A DNA stretch of 64,000 bases from assembly GCA_973895155.1 (NCBI GenBank), contig OZ316897.1, positions 806,001 to 870,000 of the forward strand, read 5' to 3'. Below, piece after piece: positions 8,952 to 19,261 of the stretch. Below the pieces are notes generated by a model. The model did no database searches, had not been told where the DNA came from, and saw only the letters and a list, made by a program, of their open reading frames with translations. This DNA comes from Marsupella aquatica. Taxonomy: Eukaryota; Marchantiophyta. Position 1 is the first letter of the stretch, and the number at the start of each line of letters is the position of its first letter. A program made the translations under genes and the position numbers.

Positions 8952-9566
8952 ATGGCCAAGAATGAGAAGTTTGTCACCCTCCATCCGGCCAAGATTGAAT
9001 CCATGTGGGGACTTTGTGCTGGCTCTTATGTTTATGAAGGTTGTTCAAACCTGTTGAGTGATGGTAGACCCTGTGCTTTGGGCAAGCACAAGCAAAAATT
9101 GAGAAGGCAAGATGCAAACTCCCCAATGGGACCCCATTCACGAGGCAGAACCACACATGAGTGCTGTGTTGATGGGGCTGGTACACAGATGTACTGCTTT
9201 GCTGTGCAGATTGGCGATGAAGTGATTCAGTTTAATGAAGAGAATGGGGAGAAGCTAATGGGTGTGTCTGGTAAAGTTTTTAAGGACGAGCTTGATGGCT
9301 ACCCTGACAAGATCAGGAGTGCATGTACTCAAGTAATGAGTACATTGTGGACTATTACTTATGTGAAAGACAAAGATGCCTGTCGAGCACTTGTTGTGGC
9401 TAGGTCTTTACAGTCAACTAGTGTTATTAAATGTGAGCCTAAAGTAGGACCTAGCCTCCTTGAGCCACATAGTAGTGTACATGTGATCATACCAAAGGAA
9501 GACAACAATCCTAAGTTTTTGAACTCGCTTAGCCGTAGTGACACTTCTCCGGTGAAAGCCCACTAG
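8952..9566 (+). CDS. Replication protein A large-subunit C-terminal-like protein
   Basis: The ORF is open from 8856, but the coding part probably starts at ATG 8952 (MAKNEKF), directly after an acceptor-like TTTGCTGCAG. The 204-residue product has a Cys-rich first half (GLCAGSYVYEGCSN, RPCALGKH, THECC). It continues MYCFAVQIGD, QFNEENGEKLMGVSG and WTITYVKDKD. This is the order seen in the RPA1 DBD-C OB-fold: a zinc ribbon, the V.I.D strand, then F.E.GE.LMG.S. RPA binds single-stranded DNA; RPA-like genes are also carried by Helitrons. The tail (~50 residues) is unrelated. No other RPA1 domain is visible nearby, so it is a partial or stand-alone gene. No Rep/helicase is present, so a Helitron is not supported. 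Confidence 0.5.
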   Translation: MAKNEKFVTLHPAKIESMWGLCAGSYVYEGCSNLLSDGRPCALGKHKQKLRRQDANSPMGPHSRGRTTHECCVDGAGTQMYCFAVQIGDEVIQFNEENGEKLMGVSGKVFKDELDGYPDKIRSACTQVMSTLWTITYVKDKDACRALVVARSLQSTSVIKCEPKVGPSLLEPHSSVHVIIPKEDNNPKFLNSLSRSDTSPVKAH

Positions 9567-10770
9567 GGGCCGCTCAGTAGACTTAAGGATGCCTGTGTGA
9601 ATTTTGGAGGGGAGCTATTTGAGTCCCTTAAATCTATGAAGATCACCTACGAGTAGTATAGTGAAGTAGTTAGACAAAGTTGGAACCAATTACACTTGGA
9701 TGTTTACTCCGATCTTTGTAAAGACTCAAGAGCAATCATGAATATATTTTGAAGCGCGTATATTTTTCCCCACTCAAACGACTTTCCTGTGGGACATAAG
9801 TACTACCTTTTAGTAGCGGCTATTGAAGTAAGTTAGACAGTTTAACTCCACATTGGGATGCGCTTGACTTCAAAACCTCCACCTTCTAGTATACTGTGGG
9901 ACATAGGTTGCATTTTTACTCTTGCAGTGGTAAGTAAATATTCAACTCCATCCCATCCCCGCAGGGCACATATAATGGATGACAACTCCAGCCTCCTTTC
10001 TCAGGGTTGTAGGTTTTGAGTTCTCTTAGGTTGGACTTTTCCAATATGAAATCTCTACTGTACATTGTCCTGCTCTTTCTGGATCTGGAACAGGTAGACA
10101 ATGAGAATACTAACCATTCTTAGAGCTGGGAAGTGGTCCCATTTGGAAGCGCATCAAACTCTTCCTTAGTCCTTATGAACCCCTGGGCCCCCACTCCTTT
10201 CTAATACGAGGAGGACGTGAGAACCGTTCAAGGGTCATTTTTATCCCTTCGGCGGTAATTTTTATAATTTGCTTACAATTCCGCAACCTCCGCATATATA
10301 CCGAAACCACTTTGTAATTTCGTAAGACCCCTTGAAATGACATCCTTCTTACTTTTGCAGAAGGGTAAATCAATAGGTAGCAACACACGGCATCATATTA
10401 TTGGTACACGTGTCAAATTATAATTGGTACACGTGTATTATCCTTACAGTATCCATATCTCCTTCATAAATTAAAATGTTAATAGTGGCTATGCTAAGCT
10501 AGAAAAGTTTTGAAGGGAGGATTGGGGGTGATCCCGGGGGCGATGGGGGATGGACCGGGTGTGTGGAGTGGTGGGGGTTTTGGTGGGAAATTTAAGAAAA
10601 CACATCGGGGATGACTAAAACCGTTGGATTAGAGGGAGAGCGAATCAAAGCCATTGAATCGGCGATCCATGGCCTCGCCTATGTTATGAACCCTAAGGTT
10701 TAGGGTTTAGTTGTAAGATCATCACCGCCCGGGGTCAGCCCCCCCTCGTACCCCTGCTCCTCATTCTTCC
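9567..10770. other. Non-coding stretch
   Basis: No gene seen. Notable only for a near-duplicate TTGGTACACGTGT (10,400-10,435), a G-rich tract (10,510-10,590) and a telomere-type AAGGTTTAGGGTTTAG near 10,695. Confidence 0.5.
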
Positions 10771-10771
10771 T

Positions 10772-11050
10772 TTGCGCTCGGTCTCACCTCGCCTCGCGCT
10801 CCCGCTCGCGCTCCCGCTCGCGCTCCCTGATGCCTTGTGCTTGCTCCTGGCTCGTCTGCCATCGCTGCTCGGATGCCATCGCTGCTCGTCCACCATCATC
10901 GATCCTCTGCCATCGTTGCTCCTTGTCCGCCATTGCTGCTCCTTGTCCGCCATTGCTGCTTTGGCCTTGTCCACCATTGTTGATCCGCATCTGGCATTGT
11001 TGGCCCTTGTTTGCCTGTTCTTGCTCTTGCCCAGCATCGCTGAGTGCTCA
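10772..11050. repeat. Low-complexity CGCTCC and GTCCGCCATTGCTGCTCCTT minisatellite
   Basis: A 12-bp CGCTCCCGCTCG repeat (10,790-10,830) grades into degenerate 21-24 bp units such as GTCCGCCATTGCTGCTCCTT, repeated to about 11,000. It makes open frames on both strands (Arg/Glu-rich and Leu-rich) that I do not accept as genes. Confidence 0.75.
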
Positions 11051-11059
11051 CTTTGAAGG

Positions 11060-12715
11060 TCCTTAGTTTGGAAGGTCTTCCCCGACATTGCGATTGTCAA
11101 GGTCGTCTCAATCTCACCCACTCAAATGCTCTGTGAACCTTCCACATTTTTGGCATGCATTGTTATCTCCCCGGTTATGTCTTCAATGTTCTCTGTGTTG
11201 CCTCAATGTTTCTTGGATTTGGCTATAACTGTGCCAACTTGCGAATTTGCACGCCACTGCATTGTGATCTGTAGGATTTACGTGCCTTTGACTGCCAATG
11301 CATTTGGCTGGATTTCAATGGATTGTTCTAAGTCATTGTGACTATCCTTAAGATCTTGATGCGATCGACATGAGTGACATTTCATTGGATTTGCAAACGC
11401 TGCCAGCTTGAGTGCTTCATTGTGGAGATGTTTTGCTTGCAGATCATTTTTGAGAAACCCAGTGATCGAAGGAGATAGTGAAAGCTTCAGTGTTGCGTGT
11501 TGACTCTTCTGGGAGTGGACACATCAATTGAGCACGGTAAGCCATCTGGTTTTCAACGTTGAGAGAGTTTTTCAATGGAAGGATGGATGTAGAGTTTACG
11601 TGCTTTTAGCTGATGCCTGTGGGCCTTTTCAGATATCATCGAAGGATACCCCCTGGAAGGCTAAGGAGCGATCACCTTCCGGTTTGGTGCAACAAGGTAA
11701 CCCTCTCCCTGCATTAGATTGAACAAAACCCATGCGATGTAGTCCTGAATGTAGTGACAGTCCCTCAAGTGAACTGCATTTCTTGGTTGACGATATTGCA
11801 TTCACTATCGCCAAATGGCATTGCCTCAGATGTTGCAATTGCTCTCGAGTTCCTTTAGCAACCGTCTCTAGGACTTCTTAAGCTCTTAATTTTTGCGCTT
11901 AGGTTGAAGCGCTTGCCATCGCTCTCTTCTGATTCCTCCCCGGCTTCCTATGTCTTATTTATACTCACTAGGCACTACATTTAATAGTAGCATCAAAAGG
12001 GCCGCCCGAGCGCTGTTTTTGGAGCAATCTAACGGTAGGTGCTTCGCCCCCCCTTACAATATTTGAGTGTCACGTCCAACAAAAAAATTTATTCTGCTCT
12101 TGCCTTCTGCTATTGCCTTAGGTCTGCTCTCATACATAATCTTCCACCACTTTTTGGACTCCATTTGCAGCTCCTTCACTAGCTAGGGTGTTGGTCTGTA
12201 AGTAACGCTTTTCCTGGTTTGGTCGCAGACATTTGTAAGCAGCTGTAGTGATCATCCATCGGGCTTAGTTGAGCAGAGTGGAGGTTGGAAGATTCAGCTT
12301 TGAGGACCAGGGTCATGACCAGAGGATCAGTGGACAAAGGAGACTGAGGTACGCACCAATCAGGAATGAACTTCCTTGGTCACTTGTATTGCGTCAAGGG
12401 TTAAGGCCACAAGGTATTCATTTGCAGTTTGTGCAGTTGAGTTTGATAAACAAATTTTAATCTAGGATGGCTACCATTGCCCAAAATTCTGCAGCAAACT
12501 TTAGGTGAATCATCAAGGCTGGGGAGAGGTGGATCTCAAGGAGCTTTCATTTAACAAATCCAAAGCTCCACACGAAGTTGTGGGCGCGGGAAGTTTTGTC
12601 GATTTCTAGAGGCCAAGTAAGTTAGCCAAATCCCTTAAACATTCGCTCTGTTTGCAATTTGTGATGCTCAATTTGTCCCTTTTTATAGTATAGTGAGTGA
12701 CACGCCGGACGATGT
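11060..12715. other. Non-coding stretch
   Basis: Only short ORFs with no recognisable motif. A CAATCTAACGGTAGGTGC-type phrase near 12,030 and several CATTGTG/TGCAG words give no firm feature. Confidence 0.4.
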
Positions 12716-12721
12716 TGTTGC

Positions 12722-13216
12722 AGGAGGATTTGCCGTGTGGACCAGCTTTGGTAGGCTTGATTGTCAGACCCTCTGTCTTTGCCTTCTACGGAGGTAACGG
12801 TGCAAAAGACACCATGGTAACCACCCGAAGCCAATCTGTAGGCCTTCTCTATGAGAAAGCATGCAGTGAGGTTGCGACGTAAGCTAAAGGCATTAGGCAT
12901 GTTGAGAGGGACGTGGCCTATTGGCATTATGTTTGGTTCTAATCGTCCATCCCGCATGACCCGCCAGACCATGTGGGAAAAGTATGTTGATCCACAGTCC
13001 ATTATGTTCACTCAGACGATGAATGGTGTTCAGATCACTGTTGGTGCAGGGTGTGTACATGCTTTGGATGCTCGGTGTCCAGCATGTGATGTAGATCCAG
13101 ATGCGGACGTTAAGTACAATGAGGTTTTTGCAAAAAAGAGGGCCTGGAAAGTGTGTCAGCTCTGGAACACGGACCCTTTTGTGTTAGGCCTTGTAGAGCT
13201 TCAAGATGGCGAGTAG
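12722..13216 (+). CDS. Unidentified coding patch, probably frameshifted
   Basis: After an acceptor-like GTTGTTGCAG, frame 1 reads EDLPCGPALVGLIVRPSVF... to a stop near 12,880. Frame 2 (from 12,851) then carries GTWPIGIMFGSNRPSRM and a Cys motif (DARCPACDVDPDAD) to a stop at 13,216. Amino-acid composition looks protein-like in both parts, which suggests one exon with a frameshift near 12,860-12,890. I do not recognise the family. A further ORF at 13,376-13,657 (PYDPKAWHEHIHML) might be a following exon; evidence is weak. Confidence 0.3.
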
Positions 13217-14582
13217 GTACATGCGGGGGTACATGCATAGGGATGTTAAATTGCGCAGATTGTTAGTCTACGCAGGAGATTAGTTTGTGCAGGGATGATA
13301 GCCAAGTTAGCAGTTCACATGACCTCTTGAATGGTCATTTTGTAAGAGTGTATGAGCGGATGCCAACACTAATTTTTGTATCACCTATCATCAGTATATT
13401 ATGTATTTGTATGTCAGCCTCAGCCCTGGCAGTCTGAGTTTCTTTTAAGGGATTCGATGATGACTATTCTGCCATATGACCCAAAGGCATGGCACGAACA
13501 CATACATATGCTGGTGGCAGATTGTCAACTAACGCTCTTTTTGGAAATGGATCTTGTGGTAGCGGTGATGTCCAGTGGACGAGAGTTTGGTATTGAAGGA
13601 GGGGTATTGACGGAGGTGTGGTACAAGGCAACTACTATCCCCCAACTAGGAAGGTAGTCATTTCCTTTTTGCCATCGTGTTCAAAACAAAATGTTGCTGT
13701 GTGTTGTGACCCCTGCATCATTGGTTTTTTGAAATGTCTGAGCTAACGTTTGAACATCATCACACAACATACCAGCTTGTGCCCAATGCAGCTGCTACCG
13801 GCCCGGCCCCCTCCAGCTGCATTACTTGGCGGACCATTCTATTAGAGGTCCAAAAACTCTAGTCCAAGGTATGTACATATTCTGGACTTTGTGGTTCTTT
13901 CAATTGTGCTCCATTATTTACCGCTTCTTATATAGTTCATATGTTTTAAGCTGCTAATGCACAGGGCTTTGTATCTTGCTTAGGTAAGATGTCATTTCAG
14001 TTTTGTCATTTTTTTGTACATGTAGGACTCATTTAATTTGCAGGGCCCATCAAGTTCAAGGAGACCATGGGGAAGTCATGCCCCCATTGGTGACTGCTGG
14101 ATTTAGCCGCTAATAGTCTAGCGCTCCTTGTAATTTTGAAGCAGGTTGCCTGGGGGAGTGTGTGATTAGAGCCTGTCATTATTGTGTCCATGGTAGTCAC
14201 TTGTCATTGTTGTCAGCCCCTTAAGTCATGTATAGTCTATTGTGGCCCTCACAACTGTGGAGGAGAAGGATTGGAGTGTGGGCCTGGCCCCGACTGTACA
14301 TGGACCAAGCACATATGGGACAAGCTGAATTGGGACAAGCTAAACTTGGGCAAGCTGAAATGGCCATGTGCAGATCCCTGTCCCTCTTGTGCTTACGCTG
14401 AATCTGGAGTCCTTGCATGCAAAGGGTACGCCCTTCCCACTCGACACATGTCGGAGAAAGCAGCAATGGATCTGTAACCAGCCAATCCTAACAAGAAATG
14501 GTCGGGATGGGGCAAGGCTCTCGTGGGATTGGTCCAGTGGATGCAGTCTCCACGTGTGGGTTGCTTAATATTGCCTTATAAC
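13217..14582. other. Mostly non-coding; small GGGACAAGCTGAATT triplet
   Basis: Three tandem 15-16 bp GGGACAAGCTGAATT-like units at 14,316-14,361. No gene is supported apart from the weak ORF at 13,376-13,657. Confidence 0.4.
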
Positions 14583-14602
14583 CAATCTTGGTAGCCTACT
14601 TT
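14583..14602 (+). repeat. LINE target-site duplication, left copy
   Basis: CAATCTTGGTAGCCTACTTT, identical in all 20 bases and same orientation to 18,602-18,621. It marks the 3' junction of the minus-strand LINE. Confidence 0.95.
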
Positions 14603-17600
14603 CCTTGGAATTTGTTTTTGCTTTATAAATAAACCGTGGAACCTCACGGAAAAGGGGAAACAAGCAGCGCAGCGAGGGCATCAGAAGAACATAACAAGCC
14701 AAACGCAGCCCAGGGCAGCACCCCCAGGCCCCCAACACACATCACACCACCCCATACAGGGGGAAGCCCCCAAAGCACGGGGGCCAAAAGCCAGCCACCA
14801 GCCAGGATGCAGAAGCCCACCTCAAACATCAACAATAAAGCCACTGCGGCGAGAACCCAGCCAACACCTACGCTGGGATGCAATCCAGTCCTTAGCCGCG
14901 AACAAACGCAACTGTTTCCTACCGAAGGGAAGTCCCCTACCCACCGCATAAAGATTGACTGCCACCTCAGACAGCACAAGCCCGTAGTCAAAGGTTCTCG
15001 CCGCCCCCACACAGAACATATGCTCATTCCTAGCCCTCCAAAGCAACCACAAAACCTGATAAATGACATACAGCTTGGCACAGTGAACAGGGTCCTTTCC
15101 CACTGCATCATCCAAAAGAGCAATTATACCCTCGCTAACAGGCAGGCAGAGTGACGGCACTATCAGTAGACACCTCTGCTAGCAGCGCACGGCAAATCTA
15201 CAGCCAAAGAACAGGTGCGGAATAGACTCCAATTGCCCGCCGCACAGCTTACAATCGCCATTGCTTACATCAATCCTGAGTGCCCGCTCGCCTGTGAACA
15301 GACCTCCCACAATAATCCTCCATAGGAAGGTCTTAGCACGAACCGAAAGATCAGATCTCCACAGCCGCATCCACCCAGCATTCCATTCCAGCTCCAACTT
15401 GGACAATGACCAGATGCGATTCAGGCGGGCAGTAAGTGAAATCCTGCAATTAGCAATTTTGAAGTCCTTCAAAACCCTGTCATTATCTGCCCACCTCCAC
15501 TGTTTAGCCGTGGACACCATGTCAAGACCGCACGAGTGTAAGCTCCATATTTTCACCAGGAATTTCATGGCCAGCCCTCTGAGATCCGCTGTGAATCCTC
15601 TCAGATGGTGCCAGCGCAGTGGAAGGTCCTTCCAGCAGCTTCCTTCCTCGCACCAGCCATCCCTTATGACTCTGATACCCAGTCTCCCACAGATCTTTGC
15701 AATCCCTATGATCTCTAGGTTCGGCAGACAGTTGAATTCTTCTAGGCAGCGCAGGGTATCATGTATACTCCAGCGTCCCGGGATCCCACCCTCACCAGGG
15801 ACAAAAGAGAGACGTGCTCTCACCAAGGCCCACGACTTCCAAAGCCCTGAAGTATAAGGAAGGCCACCGCCAGCTCTCGCTGTGCAGAGGAGCAACCTAT
15901 CCAGGAAGGAATATTTGTTCCTGCGAATAATCTTATAATTTGTCCATCCCATGAGCTCCAAATTAGCAGCCAGCATTCGGGACCATTCTGTATCTGGGGA
16001 GTTGAGTGCCTTGATGAACCACTGCACGAGTAAAGCTTCCGAGTGACTCTTGAACTCTTTGAACCCTAGTCCACCCTCTACCTTGGGGAGAGTCAGCTTG
16101 GACCATGCCACAAGCGGGATCTTCTTCCCCCCAGCCGGATTATAGCCCCACAGAAAGTCTCGGTTGAGAGCAATAAGTTTCTTGGTAAGGCCTGCCGAAG
16201 CCTTAAAATGCATGACATGATAAATCAGGATGGCTTGCAAGACATGCTTGACTAACAATGAGCGACCAGTGAAAGACAGAAGCTTGTTGGTCCAGGAAGA
16301 CAGACGAGCGGCCACCTTATCCAGACAAAACTTATGGAGCTGCTCCGTATTCAAACCACTCCCTAGAGGTGCCCCCAAATACTTTTGCACTTCACCTGGC
16401 CCACTCACCAAACATTCAGAATCTGTGAGCCACCCAGGGATGCGTTCAAGGGCCAAAGGAATCACTATTGACTTTCTAAAGTTCAGTCTAGCGCCAGCTG
16501 CCGTTTGTAATAAAGCAGTCTCCTTGGCAGGGATGAACATCCCAACGTCGTCCGCAAATAGTCGGTAGCACATCAAAAATCCCTCTGAAATCTGAATGCC
16601 GCTGAGTCTACCTGCCGTCATCTCCGCCTCCATGAAATCCATAAGCGGTTGAGTGGAGATAACAAAAAGCAAAGGGGAAAGTGGGCAGCCCTGTCTGACT
16701 CCACGTCTGAGTTCAATCGGACCTGCGCAGCAACCATTCACAAGAATAGTCGAAGAAGCAAGTGACAACAATGCTCTCACTAGTTTGATGAAGTGCCCGC
16801 TAATTCCTAGCAATTGCATCGTCTCCCAAATATATTCATGGTTCACTCTATCGAATGCTTTTTCAAAGTCCAATTTCAAGAAAAGGGACGGTTGCTTCTT
16901 GTTGTTAACCCAATCGCATGTAAGCCATGCCAAAGAGATATTCTCTAGAATGTGGCGACCCGGGATAAAGCCGGTTTGCTGAGGACTGATGATCTTATTC
17001 AGAATCGGTTTGAGTCTCAGGGCAATGATCTTGGCAATCACCTTATAAATTGTGTTTAGCATTGTAAGTGGTCTCCAGTCTTTCAGGAATCTCTTATCTG
17101 GTTTCTTGGGGATGAATTTGATTAGGCCGTCCTTGATCCCGCAGTCGAGCTCTCCCGTCAGCCAAAAGTCCTGAATGATGTTTACAAGATCCACGCTCAT
17201 AAAGTCCCAACAAGCACGATACACCTCTGCAGTAAGTCCGTCTGGACCAAGGGATTTGTCACACGGCAGCATCCAGATTACCTCCTTAATCTCCTGCATG
17301 GATGGGAGTTCCTCAATTCTCTTAATCTCTGTTGCCGACAGTGCAAATCTAGTGTGTTGCAGTAGCCTGCATCTTTCCTTGCGCTGCTCAGCCATTTCGG
17401 CCTGCGTGGGATCCGGGGGACAGTATAGCTCAGTGCATAACTTTTCTACCTCCTTTAAAATCAGGCCAGTGTCCGTGATCACACTCCCATCGTCACGTAC
17501 AAGCTTGGTCATGGCTTCTCTCGCTCCCTTCGCCCTTACTGTAGCAAAGAAAAATTTTGTCGACTCATCCCCTTCTCCGAGCCACTTCACCCTGGCTAAC

Positions 17601-18601
17601 CGGCGGCCACTATTGGCCTCCTCAAACTCGGTTGCATGCAATGAGTCCTCTGTTTCAACAAAATCAAAGATGTCAGCTTCCGTTGAAGAGTCGATCAAGG
17701 ATGTTTTAAGCATTCTCAATCGTTCTCTTAAAAAGGCTGTTTCCTCTTCCGCCCTCTTAGGTCGAGCCTGCAAGGTCTTGTATGTACGTCGCAGCGACTT
17801 GCTAGCCTTGGCAAATCGGCGATGAGGCTCCTCTATCCCAGCGCGCCCTTCCTCCCAAGCAGCAGCGAGTTGCTCCACGTCCTCTTTACACCTTAGAAGA
17901 GCAGGATTGGCCTTGAAAATTCTGTATCTGCCTCGAGTACCTCCTACTGCTGGCCCGGCTAGGTGCACCTTTAGCAAGACCAGATCATGGTTTGACAAAG
18001 CTGATCCACCCTCATGACAAAGCTCCACAATTTCATCGAGCCACCAGCCCTGCTCGCTAATGTAAAATCTATCCAACCTTGACTGCACAATTGCCCACAA
18101 CCGCGTCCTCCTCCAAGTGTATTTGGAACCTTCAGCACCCCCTTTGAGCACAAAGGCATCTACCAGATCCAGCCTCACCTTTAAGAACCTCCAAAATTCT
18201 GCCTCCCTGCCCCCAATCAGTGGTGAGGCACCTGTGGCATCTCCCCGGTTCTCTATCATGTTAAAATCTCCGCATATTATCCATTTAGCCATTGGTAGGC
18301 CCAACTTGAGATCGTTCCACAGCACAGACCGCAGTCGTGACGAATTGGGTGCATAAACCGAAACTACTCCAAAGGTGCTTCCCAGAATCTCCATCACTAC
18401 CCATACTGCTCTTCCTAGATCTACCGTGCCTGATGCCACCACCATAAAATCCGGGTGTATGAGTAGCGCAGTCCCTCCCCTGCCTTCATCCGGTGCAGAT
18501 GAGAAGTGCTAATACGAGGGAAGAATGGCTCTAAGAGCCATGTCAAGCCGGAATTGGTCAGTTTTAACTTCATGTATTGCCAAAACGCTTAACGGTGACT
18601 T
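14603..18601 (-). mobile_element. 5'-truncated L1-type LINE, 3,999 bp
   Basis: Both ends are fixed by a perfect 20-bp target-site duplication. On the minus strand the element begins inside the endonuclease domain (frame PLSVLAIHEV just inside the right junction). It ends with an A-rich tail complement (GGAATTTGTTTTTGCTTTAT on the plus strand next to the left duplication). ORF1 and the 5' UTR are missing, as is typical of incomplete target-primed reverse transcription. The insertion lies in otherwise anonymous DNA between 14.58 and 18.60 kb. Confidence 0.93.
14822..18600 (-). pseudogene. LINE ORF2: APE endonuclease, reverse transcriptase, zf-RVT
   Basis: One frame from the right junction to 14,822, broken by two in-frame TAG codons (18,509-18,511 and 15,179-15,181); the open core is 18,445-15,179 (1,088 codons). 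The endonuclease part retains GDFN, SRLDRF and SNHD. RT motifs are LKLDFEKAFDRVNH (A), RRGVRQGCPLSPLL (B) and RLFADD (C). The zinc-knuckle CKLCGGQ..HLFFGC follows near residue 1,070, and the typical plant L1 tail (LLWRARNE) lies beyond the second stop. Between FADD and ARLNFRKS the spacer is about 10-12 residues shorter than usual, an in-frame deletion. The protein made target-primed DNA copies when intact; this copy is dead. Confidence 0.93.
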
Positions 18602-18621
18602 CAATCTTGGTAGCCTACTTT
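18602..18621 (+). repeat. LINE target-site duplication, right copy
   Basis: CAATCTTGGTAGCCTACTTT, identical to 14,583-14,602; it borders the truncated 5' end of the LINE. Confidence 0.95.
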
Positions 18622-18632
18622 GCTTTGATATC

Positions 18633-19016
18633 ATGAATTTCTGTCGTCCTTTCTATCTCTCTCACACAATTCCATTGCCTTCAACAAGCAATGGTAAAGA
18701 TCCAGCCTGTCTTATACGTAGTCAGCAGAATGCAATTGGCATGGCTTTGGAGGCCTTTCGGCAGAGGTCAAAAGGCTGGATCACATTCTACAGTCTCATT
18801 GTTGCTTGGGCGAAAGCCATATTCATTTTTCCGTGTGGCTTGAATGAGTACCACTTCCTTCTTGATGACATCCAAGATGTTATCAATGAGCTCAGGGATC
18901 CACTTGCCATTGATCGAGTTGAAATGAGAATTGGGGCTGTTTGTTTAAACTGTCAGATTAATACCTGTCGCACACAGGCCCTCCATAGACTTCCTTTGGA
19001 TGTTGGCCCATTCTAA
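18633..19016 (+). CDS. Hypothetical ORF, 127 residues
   Basis: ATG 18,633 to stop 19,016, directly right of the LINE. It contains YHFLLDDIQDVINELRDPLAIDRVEMR and a CLNCQINTC cysteine cluster. Amino-acid use looks protein-like in the second half, but no family is recognised. It could be an exon of the broken gene that follows. Confidence 0.25.
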   Translation: MNFCRPFYLSHTIPLPSTSNGKDPACLIRSQQNAIGMALEAFRQRSKGWITFYSLIVAWAKAIFIFPCGLNEYHFLLDDIQDVINELRDPLAIDRVEMRIGAVCLNCQINTCRTQALHRLPLDVGPF

Positions 19017-19261
19017 TAGGCCAGGTTGCTTGTTTCCTGCATTGGCCAGCAATCATCAATCTGCCTAACATCTTTGTAACCTATCTCTAGTAGAAGAATT
19101 GGTGCACATGATGTCCACATTGTGTGTTGTTGCACCATGCCACCCAAGAAGTTACATTTTGGGTGAATATGTGCTTAGAATGAAATGAACCTATCCTATT
19201 TTGAGCAATCCCTATGTTGATGCTCCCTTTGTCATGTGGACTGTGCGCAGGCCCATGAGAG

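Noticed and set aside
8952-9566. Helitron carrying the RPA-like gene
   Set aside because: No Rep/helicase, no TC or CTRR ends with hairpin found nearby.
10735-11121. Arg/Glu-rich and Leu-rich proteins on both strands
   Set aside because: Pure translation of low-complexity CGCTCC and GCCATTGCTGCT repeats.
14636-15154. Plus-strand 172-residue ORF and minus-strand 159-residue ORF
   Set aside because: They overlap the LINE 3' region; the third minus-strand frame here carries the true L1 tail (LLWRARNE) in register with ORF2.
15170-15190. Programmed stop readthrough at the LINE TAG (followed by CAG)
   Set aside because: The context TAG-CAG-AGG only partly fits the CAR-YYA readthrough motif, and the other TAG in the same ORF (TAG-CAC) does not fit; decay is simpler.
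15261-18356. Several plus-strand ORFs of 80-216 residues
   Set aside because: Antisense shadows of the LINE ORF2.
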